From Anaeromyxobacter dehalogenans 2CP-1 (GTDB taxonomy: Bacteria > Myxococcota > Myxococcia > Myxococcales > Anaeromyxobacteraceae), in NCBI RefSeq assembly GCF_000022145.1, contig NC_011891.1, positions 1,364,001 through 1,428,000 on the forward strand: a stretch of DNA of 64,000 nt, in the 5' to 3' direction. Under the pieces are notes generated by a model that was not told the DNA's origin, ran no database searches, and saw only the letters and a list, made by a program, of their open reading frames with translations. A program made the translations under genes and the position numbers. Below, piece after piece: positions 26,123-34,104 of this stretch; within the stretch, counting starts at the first letter, position 1, and each line of letters opens with the position of its first letter.

Positions 26123-27928
26123 TCAGCGCCGCGGCAACGTGAACCGGAACGTGCTCCCCGCGCCGAGCCGGCTCTCGACCTCGATGCGCCCGCCGTGCGC
26201 CTCCACGAGCCCCTTCGCGATGGACAGGCCCAGCCCGCTGCCGCGCCGCGAGCCGCTCTTCCAGTAGCGGTCGAAGACGCGCCGGAGCTGCGCCGGGGCG
26301 ATGCCGGGCCCGTCGTCGCGCACCTCCACCCGCGCCTCGGTGGGCGCCAGCGTGGCGCGCACGGTGACGTGCCCGCCGCGCGGGGTGAACTGGAGCGCGT
26401 TCCCGACCAGGTTCGAGAGCACCTGCAGGATCCGCTCGCGGTCGCACGGCACCGGCTCCCGCGCGCCGCCGGTGTCGGCGCCGAGCGCGATGCCGCGCTC
26501 CAGGGCCAGCGGCGAGAGCCCGGCCAGCGCCTCCTCGACCACCGCGTCGAGCGGCTCGGGCCGGGGCTCCACGACGAGCCGGCCCGCGTCGATGCTGGAC
26601 AGGTCGAGCAGCTCGCGGATGAGCCGGTCCATCCGGGCGGCGGAGCGCTGGATGGTCTCGGCGTGCCGCCGCAGGCGGGGCGCGGCGCCGCTGCGCAGCA
26701 GCAGCGCCGAGGAGAGGTAGATCGCCTCCAGCGGGTTCTTCAGGTCGTGCGAGACGATCGCGAGGACGTCGTCGCGCGCGCGGATGGCCCGCTGTGCCTC
26801 GTCGTAGAGCCGCGCGTTGTCCATGGCCACGCCGGCGCGGCGCCCCAGCTCCTCCGCCATGGCGAGGTCCTCCGGGCCGTAGCGCCGGTCGACGCGGCTG
26901 GCCACCAGCGTGATCGTCCCGAGCGTGCGGCCGCGGGCCGAGAGCGGCACCACCATCGCCGAGCAGGTCTCGAGCGCGCGGTCGGCGGCGAGCGCGTCGG
27001 AGTCGCGCCCGAGGGCGTCGAGCAGCGAGGCGGGCAGCTCCGGGTACAGCTCGGAGCGCCCGGTCCGCATCACCGCCGGCGCCCCGGAGGGCGCGTCCGG
27101 CTCGGGGGGGAAGCGCCGGCGCCAGGCGGCGGACAGCTCCGCGCGCGCCGGATCGACGTGGGCGACCACCACCGGCGGCGCGCCGCCGGCGAGCCCCTCG
27201 GGCAGCTCCACCCAGCACCAGTCGGCCACGCCCGCCACCGCCAGCCGCGCCACCGAGGCGAGCGTCTCCTCCCAGTCGAGCGACGACGCGAGCAGCGCGC
27301 TCGCCTCGCCCAGGAACGCCGCCCGCCGGTGCGCGCCCTCCGCCTCCGCGCGCGCGGCCCGCTCCGACTCGTAGAGCCGTGCCCGCGCCAGCGCCTGGGC
27401 CGCCACCCGCGCCAGCACCGCCAGGAAGATCCGCTCCTCCTCGTCGAAATGCCGCCGCGCGTGGAACACGAGCGCGAGCGCCCCGAGGCAGCGCCCCTCC
27501 GCCTCGAGCGGCACCGCCGCCAGCGCCAGCTCCGGGAGCCGCTCCATGCGCGCGCGCGGGAACCGCTCGGCCAGCTCCCGGCGGCTGCCCAGGTACTGCG
27601 CCTCGCAGGCCACCATGCTCCCGGACACCGGCCCGGCGCCGCGCTCCAGCGGCAGGATCTCCAGGCGCGCCCGCTCCTCCTCGGGGAGTCCGGCCGCGTG
27701 GACGAGGCGCGCCACCCCGCCGGCGCGCTCGACCAGCCACAGCGCGCCCTCCTGCGCCGCCACGGCGTCGAGCGTCCGCTCGACCAGCGCGCGCGCCACG
27801 TCGCCGCGGGTGACGGCGCGCGAGAGCGCGGCGGTGATGGCCTGGAGCTGCCCGGTGCGCGACGGGTGTCCCGGGGTCGCGGCGTTGAGGAGGGGCGCGT
27901 GCGCCCGGCCCTGGAGCCCTGCGCGCAT
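26123..27928 (-). CDS. GAF-domain sensor histidine kinase
   Basis: A 601-residue soluble kinase without transmembrane segments. Two GAF-type sensory domains occupy about residues 30-185 and 205-375, linked by helical segments. The HisKA domain has phospho-acceptor His394 in IVSHDLKNPLEA; the ATPase has the N box with Asn510 (LSNLVGNALQFTP), G1 DDGPGIAP and G2 GSGLGLSIAKG. The start at 27928 (ATG, MRAGLQGR) is chosen over an upstream in-frame codon at 28009 because the earlier stretch is Arg/Pro-rich and unlike a domain. It is orphan: no response regulator is adjacent. Ligand unknown. Confidence 0.88.
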   Translation of the reverse strand: MRAGLQGRAHAPLLNAATPGHPSRTGQLQAITAALSRAVTRGDVARALVERTLDAVAAQEGALWLVERAGGVARLVHAAGLPEEERARLEILPLERGAGPVSGSMVACEAQYLGSRRELAERFPRARMERLPELALAAVPLEAEGRCLGALALVFHARRHFDEEERIFLAVLARVAAQALARARLYESERAARAEAEGAHRRAAFLGEASALLASSLDWEETLASVARLAVAGVADWCWVELPEGLAGGAPPVVVAHVDPARAELSAAWRRRFPPEPDAPSGAPAVMRTGRSELYPELPASLLDALGRDSDALAADRALETCSAMVVPLSARGRTLGTITLVASRVDRRYGPEDLAMAEELGRRAGVAMDNARLYDEAQRAIRARDDVLAIVSHDLKNPLEAIYLSSALLLRSGAAPRLRRHAETIQRSAARMDRLIRELLDLSSIDAGRLVVEPRPEPLDAVVEEALAGLSPLALERGIALGADTGGAREPVPCDRERILQVLSNLVGNALQFTPRGGHVTVRATLAPTEARVEVRDDGPGIAPAQLRRVFDRYWKSGSRRGSGLGLSIAKGLVEAHGGRIEVESRLGAGSTFRFTLPRR

Positions 27929-28129
27929 CGCAGCACCTGTAGCCCGGCGCGCGGGCCGGTGCCGCGCGCGCTGGCCGGGCAATCGGGGTCCGGCGCGATC
28001 CCGGGGCACCCCGCCGGCCGCCTCGTCACGGGGCGGGCGGCGGAGCGCCTCCCGGCGCGCGGGCGCGGGCCCGGCGCCACTCCGCTGCGGGGCGGCCGGC
28101 CGGGGAGCGGCCGCCGGCCCCGGCGAGGC

Positions 28130-29089
28130 TCAGGCGAGGTGACCCGTGGCGCGGAGGTTCCGCTCGATGCGGGCGGCGACCGAGCCGACCTCCGACGCGA
28201 ACGTCTCGCCGGTGAGCTTCTCGAAGACCTCGACGTACTTGCGCGCCAGCATCACCCGCACGTCGTCGGTGAGCGGGGGCGGGGTGCCGTGCCCGGAGAA
28301 CCCGTGCTCCTTGATGAGCCACTGCCGGATGTTCTCCTTGTCCAGCATCTCCTGGTCCTCGCCCCGCGCGAAGCGCTCCTCGTAGCCGTCCGCCACCCAG
28401 TAGCGCGAGCTGTCCGGGGTGTGGATCTCGTCGATGACCACCAGCTTGCCGTCGGCGATCCCCATCTCGTACTTCGTGTCCACGAGGATGAGGCCGCGCG
28501 TCCGCGCCCACTCCTGGCCGCGCTGGAACAGCCGCCGCGCGACGGCGGTGGCCTCCTTCCAGACGTCCGGCGTCACCAGACCCTGCTTCAGGATCTCGGC
28601 CTCGCCGATGGGCTCGTCGTGCTTGCCGTACTCGGCCTTGGTCGAGGGCGTGATGATGGGCTGGTCGAACCGCTGGTCCTTGCGCAGCCCGGCCGGCCAG
28701 GAGATGCCGTAGTCGGCCTTGCCGGCCTGGTAGTCGCGCCAGAGCGAGCCGGTGACGTAGCCGCGGATGACGATCTCGATGGGCAGCGCCTTGGCGCGCT
28801 TCACCACCATCACGCTCGGATCCGGCACCTCGACGATGTGCGTCGGCGCGATGTCCTTCACCTTGTCGAACCAGAACGCGGTGAGCCGCGACAGCACCTC
28901 GCCCTTGAACGGGATGGTGCCGAGCACGTGGTCGAAGGCCGAGATCCGGTCGGTCGTGACCATGACGATCCGGTCGCCGCGGCTGTAGTTGTCGCGGACC
29001 TTCCCCCGGTACAGCTCGCCGAGACCGGGGAGGTCGAGCTGCTGGAGGGTGTGCGGGAGCTGGGCCCGCAGCTTGTCGTCGGGGATCAT
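28130..29089 (-). CDS. purC: SAICAR synthetase PurC
   Basis: A 319-residue phosphoribosylaminoimidazole-succinocarboxamide synthase, joining aspartate to CAIR with ATP. Signatures include GKVRDNYSRGDRIVMVTTDRISAFD (in two parts), the PIEIVIRGYVTGSLWRDY segment, IITPSTKAEYGKHDEPI and LVDTKYEMGIADGKLVVIDEIHTPDSSRYW (in two parts). Length matches the long (yeast-like, about 300) form rather than the 240-residue form. ATG lies 9 bases after a TATAAC -10 element, so the mRNA may be leaderless. Divergent from the methyltransferase gene. Confidence 0.96.
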   Translation of the reverse strand: MIPDDKLRAQLPHTLQQLDLPGLGELYRGKVRDNYSRGDRIVMVTTDRISAFDHVLGTIPFKGEVLSRLTAFWFDKVKDIAPTHIVEVPDPSVMVVKRAKALPIEIVIRGYVTGSLWRDYQAGKADYGISWPAGLRKDQRFDQPIITPSTKAEYGKHDEPIGEAEILKQGLVTPDVWKEATAVARRLFQRGQEWARTRGLILVDTKYEMGIADGKLVVIDEIHTPDSSRYWVADGYEERFARGEDQEMLDKENIRQWLIKEHGFSGHGTPPPLTDDVRVMLARKYVEVFEKLTGETFASEVGSVAARIERNLRATGHLA

Positions 29090-29098
29090 GGGCGGGAT

Positions 29099-29106
29099 GT
29101 TATACG
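29099..29106. promoter_or_regulatory. shared AT core of a divergent promoter pair
   Basis: GTTATACG is the only AT-rich stretch in the 29-base gap between purC and the methyltransferase gene. It reads TATAAC on the minus strand (29099-29104, purC) and TATACG on the plus strand (29101-29106). Both genes start within 10-13 bases of it. No -35 boxes are visible; they would lie inside the opposite gene. Confidence 0.4.
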
Positions 29107-29118
29107 TGGCGGGCGCAC

Positions 29119-29928
29119 ATGCACCCGGGAAAAATCCGCCTCGTGCTCCACCGGCCGCAGAGCGCCGACAACGTCGGCGCCGCCGCCCGGGTGATGAAGA
29201 ACTTCGGCCTGTCCCGCCTGGTGGTGGTGGCCCCGGCGGCCTGGGGCGGGCCGCCGCGCACCCCCGGAACGGGCGCGGTCACCGCCCGCGACGACGTGCT
29301 CGCCCGCGCGCGACGGATGGCCCGGAAGGCCTCGGACCTGCTCGACGGGGCCGAGATCCACCCCGACCTCCGCTCGGCCATCGGCCCGGCGACCTGGGTG
29401 TGCGGCACGACCTCCCGCGCGGTGGAGGGGCGGCCCTGGCTCGAGCCGCGCGGCCTGGCGGCCGAGCTGGTCCGGCGCTCCGAGCAGGGCGAGGTGGCGG
29501 TGGTGTTCGGCGAGGAGCGCCGCGGGCTGTCCGACGCCGAGCTGGAGCTGTGCCAGGCCGTCTGCACCATCCCCACGGCCGCCGCCTACGACTCGATGAA
29601 CCTGGCGCAGGCGGTGGCAGTGGTCGCGTACGAGGTGGCGCGCGCGGCGCCGCCGGCCGGCGCGGCGCCCGCGGAGGCGCCGCCCGGACGCGGCGGCGAT
29701 GCGCCGGCCCGCATCGAGACCGTGGAGGCGCTGTGGGCGCGCGCGCAGGCGGTCCTCGGCGCCGCGGGGTACCTGAACCCGCAGAACCCGGAGCACATCC
29801 TGGCGGACTTCCGGCGGCTGCTCGCGCGCGCCGACCCGACGCAGCGCGAGGTCGAGCTGCTCCTCGGGGCGCTGCGATCGCTGGAGCGTGCGCTGCGGCT
29901 GCCGCCGCGCGGCGACGGAACGGCCTAG
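29119..29928 (+). CDS. SpoU/TrmJ-family RNA 2'-O-methyltransferase
   Basis: A 269-residue SPOUT methyltransferase of the TrmJ type, which 2'-O-methylates position 32 of tRNAs in E. coli. It has the VLHRPQSADNVGAAARVMKNFG motif (motif 1, in two parts), VAVVFGEERRGLSDAELELC (motif 2) and the IPTAAAYDSMNLAQAVAVVAYE motif 3 segment (in two parts). A C-terminal helical region of about 80 residues follows an Ala/Pro linker. Substrate specificity is inferred. Its TAG stop overlaps the stop of the convergent small gene by sharing CTAG within the palindrome GGCCTAGGCC. Confidence 0.85.
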   Translation: MHPGKIRLVLHRPQSADNVGAAARVMKNFGLSRLVVVAPAAWGGPPRTPGTGAVTARDDVLARARRMARKASDLLDGAEIHPDLRSAIGPATWVCGTTSRAVEGRPWLEPRGLAAELVRRSEQGEVAVVFGEERRGLSDAELELCQAVCTIPTAAAYDSMNLAQAVAVVAYEVARAAPPAGAAPAEAPPGRGGDAPARIETVEALWARAQAVLGAAGYLNPQNPEHILADFRRLLARADPTQREVELLLGALRSLERALRLPPRGDGTA

Positions 29929-30221
29929 GCCGCGGGAGCCGCCTCGGCGCCCTGGTTCTTCTTGCGCGACTTCTTCCACGCGGTGAAGTGCTCCTCGCAC
30001 AGGCCGTGCTGGAACACCTTCTTCTTGCACTCCGGCTTGGAGCAGGCGATCCAGCGGGCCGGCTTCGCCTCGAGCTCGCCGCGGCGGAACTTCTTGTAGT
30101 GGAAGAAGCAGAGGCCCTTCGCACGGTACGCGCGCTTGCAGCCGGCGATGGTGCAGCTCTTCTTGCCGCCGCCCTTCGCGGCGGGGGCCTTCTTCTTGGT
30201 CTTCGTGGTCGTCTCGGCCAT
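29925..30221 (-). CDS. small basic protein with two tandem Cx4Cx9Cx2H zinc-finger-like repeats
   Basis: A 98-residue Lys-rich protein I cannot name. It contains two exactly spaced repeats, C23-x4-C28-x9-C38-x2-H41 and C60-x4-C65-x9-C75-x2-H78, each with a GLCxxH(Y/F) end, strongly suggesting two zinc sites. The N terminus (residues 2-22) is Thr/Lys-rich and the C terminus Ala-rich; the high charge suggests nucleic-acid binding. ATG at 30221 is preferred to an upstream in-frame codon at 30260 because it precedes the Lys-rich leader directly. Convergent with the methyltransferase, sharing CTAG as both stops. Confidence 0.75.
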   Translation of the reverse strand: MAETTTKTKKKAPAAKGGGKKSCTIAGCKRAYRAKGLCFFHYKKFRRGELEAKPARWIACSKPECKKKVFQHGLCEEHFTAWKKSRKKNQGAEAAPAA

Positions 30222-30287
30222 AGAGGGGCGGTGGTTACCAGACCCGCGGCCGGAGCGCAACAGCGCGGGGGCCGCGGCCGGCCCGGA

Positions 30288-31481
30288 TCACTCGCCCAGC
30301 ACCTGCCGCGCCTCGGCCCGGGCCTGCTCGTGGACCGGCACCTCCGCGAGCAGCACCTTCTGCGTCCGCTCCGGGTTGCCGGCGCGCCGGAGGCGCAGCT
30401 CCACCTCGCGCCCCACGCCGGCGGTCGAGACGTACCAGCGCAGGCGCGAGGGGGTGTGCACCGCGTGCCCCTGGATCGAGATGATCACGTCGCCCGGGCG
30501 CAGCCCCGCGACGGCGGCCGGGCCGCCGGCCGCCACCTCGGTGATCTCCACGCCGCCGGGCGGGACGCCCTGCTGCGGGGTGAGCTCGCGGACCGACACG
30601 CCCATCCAGCTCCGCACCACCCGCCCGCGTTCGCGGAGCTGGCCGACGATCTCCTTCGCCATGTTGATGGGGATGGCGAAGCCGATCCCCTGACCGGTGG
30701 CGTTGACGGCGGTGGCGATCCCGACCACCTCGCCGCGCAGGTTGAGGAGCGGGCCGCCGGAGTTCCCCGGGTTGATGGACGCGTCGGTCTGGATGAAGTC
30801 GTAGGTGCCAGGCCGTCCCACCGGCGAGATGTCGTTGCGGCCGGTGTGGCTGATGATGCCGAGCGTGACGGAGTGGTCGAGGCCGAACGGGCTCCCGATG
30901 ACCATCACCCACTCCGCCACGGTGATCCGGTCGGAGTCGCCCAGCGGCACCACCGGCAGCGGCCGCGGCGCGTCCACCTTGAGGAGCGCCACGTCCGACT
31001 CCCCGTCGAGCCCCACCACGCGCGCGGCCAGCCGGGGGACGCCGCCCCCCAGGTCCACCTCGACGCGGTCGGCGCCCTCCACCACGTGGGCGTTGGTGAG
31101 CACCCAGCCGTCGCGCTGGATCACGAAGCCCGAGCCGATCCCGCGCCGCGGCCCGTCGTGCAGCTTGTCGAACAGCTCCCGCAGGCCGTCGTCGCTGCCC
31201 TGCCCCTGCGGTGGCTCGGGCTGGAGCGTCACCACCCCGACCACCGCCGGGATGGCCGCCTCGGCGAGCCGGGAGAGATCGGGGAGCCCCGCCATCGCCT
31301 GCGGCGGCGGCGCGGGGGCCCGCGCGGCCTCGGTGTAGAGCGCGCCGCGCGCGCTCGCCCCGGCGGACGCCGCCACGGGTGAAGCCGCCGCCGCGGGGGC
31401 CGCGGGGGCCGCCCCGCCCGCGCCGGGCGCGGGGCCCGCGACCAGCTGCACCGCCGCCAGCAGCACCGTCCAGCCCGACAT
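30288..31481 (-). CDS. HtrA/DegQ-type periplasmic serine protease with PDZ domain
   Basis: A 397-residue trypsin-like protease for envelope quality control. A signal peptide (residues 1-20, MSGWTVLLAAVQLVAGPAPG) is followed by an Ala/Pro linker, the protease domain with His132 (TNAHVV), Asp163 (ESDVALL) and Ser241 (NPGNSGGP), and one PDZ domain (about 300-390, GLRPGDVIISIQG). Single-PDZ layout resembles DegS/HhoA. ATG 31481 is chosen because it opens the signal peptide; a GTG/ATG-type codon at 31520 would add 13 charged residues ahead of it. Gene follows the small zinc-finger gene on the same strand. Confidence 0.92.
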   Translation of the reverse strand: MSGWTVLLAAVQLVAGPAPGAGGAAPAAPAAAASPVAASAGASARGALYTEAARAPAPPPQAMAGLPDLSRLAEAAIPAVVGVVTLQPEPPQGQGSDDGLRELFDKLHDGPRRGIGSGFVIQRDGWVLTNAHVVEGADRVEVDLGGGVPRLAARVVGLDGESDVALLKVDAPRPLPVVPLGDSDRITVAEWVMVIGSPFGLDHSVTLGIISHTGRNDISPVGRPGTYDFIQTDASINPGNSGGPLLNLRGEVVGIATAVNATGQGIGFAIPINMAKEIVGQLRERGRVVRSWMGVSVRELTPQQGVPPGGVEITEVAAGGPAAVAGLRPGDVIISIQGHAVHTPSRLRWYVSTAGVGREVELRLRRAGNPERTQKVLLAEVPVHEQARAEARQVLGE

Positions 31482-31651
31482 GGCCACCTCCGCCCGCGCA
31501 GGCGCGAGCTCCCGATCCAAGGTGGGGCGGCGGCGACGAGGTGCGCAAGAAGGCGCACCCGCGTGTCAGGGCGCGGACCCGGGCCAGCGCCGGGCGGACG
31601 GGCGGCGGGTCGCCCGGTGCGACGCTCGCGCGGGCGGCGGGGGAGGGGAGG

Positions 31652-31963
31652 TCAGCGTCCGTCGAGGTGCTCGGCCACGATGCGGTCGAGCGCCCGGCGG
31701 TCCGCCTCGGTGTGGCCCTCGGTCGGCCGGGCCGGGGTCCCGCCACGCCCCGGCTGCTGCCGGGCCTGCGCGGGCGGCCGCGGGGGCGGCGCCTTCGCGG
31801 GCGCGGTGCCCTTCATCTCGGCCCAGGTCCGGTCCACGAACTCCGACGGGGTCCGCGCGGCCTTCCAGCGGTCGCCCAGCGTGCGCCCGCCGAACGGCAC
31901 GAACGCCCACACCGCGGCCAGCGCGGCGCCGGCGACGGCGAGCTTCAGCAGGAGCTTCAGCAT
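31652..31963 (-). CDS. small membrane-anchored hypothetical protein
   Basis: A 103-residue protein with one N-terminal hydrophobic segment (residues 2-22, LKLLLKLAVAGAALAAVWAF) and a Pro/Ala-rich periplasmic or cytoplasmic tail; a conserved-looking KAARTPSEFVDRTWAEMKG stretch follows the anchor. No family recognised. ATG at 31963 is chosen because it starts the hydrophobic segment; the frame extends upstream through Arg-rich sequence. A TGC-TACCCG element ends 7 bases before the ATG (31971-31979), which would make the message leaderless. Confidence 0.55.
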   Translation of the reverse strand: MLKLLLKLAVAGAALAAVWAFVPFGGRTLGDRWKAARTPSEFVDRTWAEMKGTAPAKAPPPRPPAQARQQPGRGGTPARPTEGHTEADRRALDRIVAEHLDGR

Positions 31964-32058
31964 GGGACTCCGGGTAGCACGGCCGCGGGGTCGCGGCGAG
32001 TTTTCGGAGCCCCGCCGCGCGGTCCGGGCGGCGCCGCCGCGCGACCGCGCCGCCGCCC

Positions 32059-32688
32059 TCACGCGAGCCACGGGACCAGCTCCGCGGCGCTCTCGACCAG
32101 CACCGTCGCGCCCGCGTCGAGGAGCGCGGCGCGGCTGCGCAGGCCCCAGCCCACCGCGACCATCTGCACCCCCGCGGCGCGGGCCGTCGCGACGTCCACC
32201 GGGCTGTCCCCCACGAACACCGTCTCGGCGTCGGTGGCGCCCACGCGCGACTGGATGATGCGGACGCCCTCCGGGTCCGGCTTGCGCGGCGCCTCGTCCC
32301 CGCCGACCACCACCGCGAAGCGGCCCAGCAGCCCGAGCCCGTCGAGGATCCGGCGGGCCATCGCGCCGGGCTTGTTGGTGTGCACCGCCAGCGTGCGGCC
32401 GGCCCCGGCGAGCGCCGCGGCGAGCCCGGGGTACGTGCGGGTGGCGTCGAGGCAGTGGACCTCGTAGTGCGCGCGCCAGGCCGCGAGCGCCGGCTCGAGC
32501 CGCTCCGCGTGCGGGCCGAGCGCGCGCTCGAGGAGCACCCGCGCGCCCTCGCCCACGAAGCCGCGGATCTCGTCCGTCGTGCGCGGCGGCAGGCCCACCG
32601 TGGCGAGCGCGTGGTTCACCGAGGCGGCGAGGTCGTCGAGCGAGTCGACCAGCGTGCCGTCGAGATCGAGGATGGCGAGGCGCGGCAT
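32059..32688 (-). CDS. gph: phosphoglycolate phosphatase-like HAD hydrolase
   Basis: A 209-residue HAD phosphatase of the Gph type, which removes 2-phosphoglycolate formed during DNA repair. Motif I is ILDLDGTLVDSLDD (nucleophile near residue 8), motif II VHTNKP, motif III in RKPDPEG and motif IV VFVGDSPVDV. Length normal. TAGACT lies at 32699-32704 on the minus strand, 10 bases before the ATG, a likely -10 giving an almost leaderless transcript. Substrate is inferred from the family; other small phosphates are possible. Confidence 0.82.
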   Translation of the reverse strand: MPRLAILDLDGTLVDSLDDLAASVNHALATVGLPPRTTDEIRGFVGEGARVLLERALGPHAERLEPALAAWRAHYEVHCLDATRTYPGLAAALAGAGRTLAVHTNKPGAMARRILDGLGLLGRFAVVVGGDEAPRKPDPEGVRIIQSRVGATDAETVFVGDSPVDVATARAAGVQMVAVGWGLRSRAALLDAGATVLVESAAELVPWLA

Positions 32689-32718
32689 GGCGGCGGCGAG
32701 TCTACACCCGCCCCGCGC

Positions 32719-33672
32719 TCACGCGGCGCTCTCGGCGCTCCCGGCGGGCGGGAGCGCGCCACGGCGGCGGAGCACCGCGAGCAGCGCGTCGTGCACCGCG
32801 GGATCGAGCTGCGCCCCGCGAAGCTCCGCCAGCACGCCGGCCGCCGCGCCCGGCGCGAGCGCCGCCTGGTAGGGCCGGTCGGACGTGCAGGCGTCCCAGG
32901 TGTCGGCGGCGTTCACGATGCGCGCGGCCAGCGGGATGTCGCCGCCCGCCAGCCGGTCGGGGTAGCCGGCGCCGTCCCAGCGCTCGTGGTGGCAGCGGAT
33001 GGCGGGGAGGGCCTCGCGCAGGAACGCGACGCCGCCCACGATCTCCGCGCCGATGCGCGGGTGCTCGCGCATGAGCGCCATCTCCTCGGCGGTGAGCGGC
33101 ACCGGCTTCGCGAGCACGTGGTCGGGGATGCCGATCTTGCCCACGTCGTGCAGCACGCCGCCGTACTCGAGCGCGAGCAGCGCCTGCGGGCCGAGCCCCA
33201 GCTCGCGGCCGATCTCGACGGCCAGCTCGGCCACCCGCTGCGAGTGGCCGCGCGTGTACGGGTCCTTCGCGTCGATGGCCGAGGCCAGGCTGCGGATCGT
33301 GTCGAGGTAGCCGCGCTCCAGCGCCGCCACCAGGCGGCGGTTCTCGGCGTCGTAGCCCGCCAGCTCGCGCGACATGTGGTTGAACGCGTGCGCGAGGTCG
33401 CCCAGCTCGTCGCGGCTGCGCACCGCGAGCTGCCGGCCGAAGCGGCCGCGCGCGATCTCGAGCGCGCCCTGCACGCTGGCGCGGATCGGCTCGGTGAACC
33501 GGCGCGCCACGAAGGCCGAGAGGATCGCCGAGAGCGCCGCCGACCCGAGCACCGCCGCGGCCGGCGCCGCGCCCAGCCCGCCCCGGTCCTGCACCAGGAC
33601 CACCGCCAGGACCGCGGTGGGCAGCGCGCTCGCCGCCAGCATCGAGAGGAACAGCGTCCGGAACACCCTCAT
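32719..33672 (-). CDS. membrane HAMP - HD-GYP domain protein
   Basis: A 317-residue protein predicted to degrade cyclic di-GMP or a related cyclic dinucleotide. Two transmembrane segments (about 7-28 and 36-57) lead to a HAMP domain (to about 112) and an HD-GYP domain with the metal-binding HD at 175-176 (VLHDVGKIG), HHE at 228-230 and the GYP triad at 236-238. There is almost no periplasmic loop, so sensing is probably in the membrane or through the partner. Its ATG overlaps the stop of the upstream receiver gene by four bases, so the two are co-translated. Confidence 0.88.
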   Translation of the reverse strand: MRVFRTLFLSMLAASALPTAVLAVVLVQDRGGLGAAPAAAVLGSAALSAILSAFVARRFTEPIRASVQGALEIARGRFGRQLAVRSRDELGDLAHAFNHMSRELAGYDAENRRLVAALERGYLDTIRSLASAIDAKDPYTRGHSQRVAELAVEIGRELGLGPQALLALEYGGVLHDVGKIGIPDHVLAKPVPLTAEEMALMREHPRIGAEIVGGVAFLREALPAIRCHHERWDGAGYPDRLAGGDIPLAARIVNAADTWDACTSDRPYQAALAPGAAAGVLAELRGAQLDPAVHDALLAVLRRRGALPPAGSAESAA

Positions 33673-34028
33673 CGCGCCCGCACCGCCCGCTCGAGCGCGC
33701 GCGCCAGCGCCTTGCGCGTCACCGGCTTCTCCAGCACCACCTCGGCGGCGTCGGCGCCCTCCACCCCGCGGACGCTGCGGCCGCTGATGGCGGTCAGGAG
33801 GACGGCCGGGGCGCGCGAGCCGGCCTCGCGGATGGCGCGGAGCGCGTCCAGCCCGGAGAGCCGCGGCATGAGGAAGTCGAGGACGAGCAGGTCGGGCGCC
33901 TCGCGGGCCGCCAGCTCCACCGCCTCCGGCCCGCTCCCGGCCGCGACCACCTCGTGGCCGAGCTCGGCGAGCAGGTCGGCGACCATGGTCCGGACCAGCC
34001 GGTCGTCGTCTGCGATGAGGACCTTCAC
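33669..34028 (-). CDS. single-domain response regulator coupled to the HD-GYP gene
   Basis: A 119-residue receiver with DDD at residues 7-9, phospho-acceptor Asp51 (LLVLDFLMP), the conserved Thr79 and Lys101 (LEKPVT). GTG at 34028 is chosen as start since receivers begin with this VKVLIADDD strand; an in-frame codon at 34058 would add ten residues. The stop overlaps the HD-GYP ATG (ATGA), implying a shared pathway: a kinase elsewhere would set the activity of the HD-GYP phosphodiesterase through this protein. TGC-TATCCT at 34049-34057 is a good extended -10. Confidence 0.85.
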   Translation of the reverse strand: MKVLIADDDRLVRTMVADLLAELGHEVVAAGSGPEAVELAAREAPDLLVLDFLMPRLSGLDALRAIREAGSRAPAVLLTAISGRSVRGVEGADAAEVVLEKPVTRKALARALERAVRAR

Positions 34029-34048
34029 GCGCCGCACCTGGAGCGCGG

Positions 34049-34057
34049 AGGATAGCA
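34049..34057 (-). promoter_or_regulatory. extended -10 of the receiver/HD-GYP operon (TGC-TATCCT)
   Basis: On the minus strand TGC (34055-34057) precedes TATCCT (34049-34054), 20 bases before the GTG start. It is the best match in the window to the extended -10 consensus. No -35 is seen. Confidence 0.45.
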
Positions 34058-34104
34058 CGCCGCCCCGGCGCCGCCGGGGCGCGGGCGGGCGCCCGGCGCG
34101 CGCG

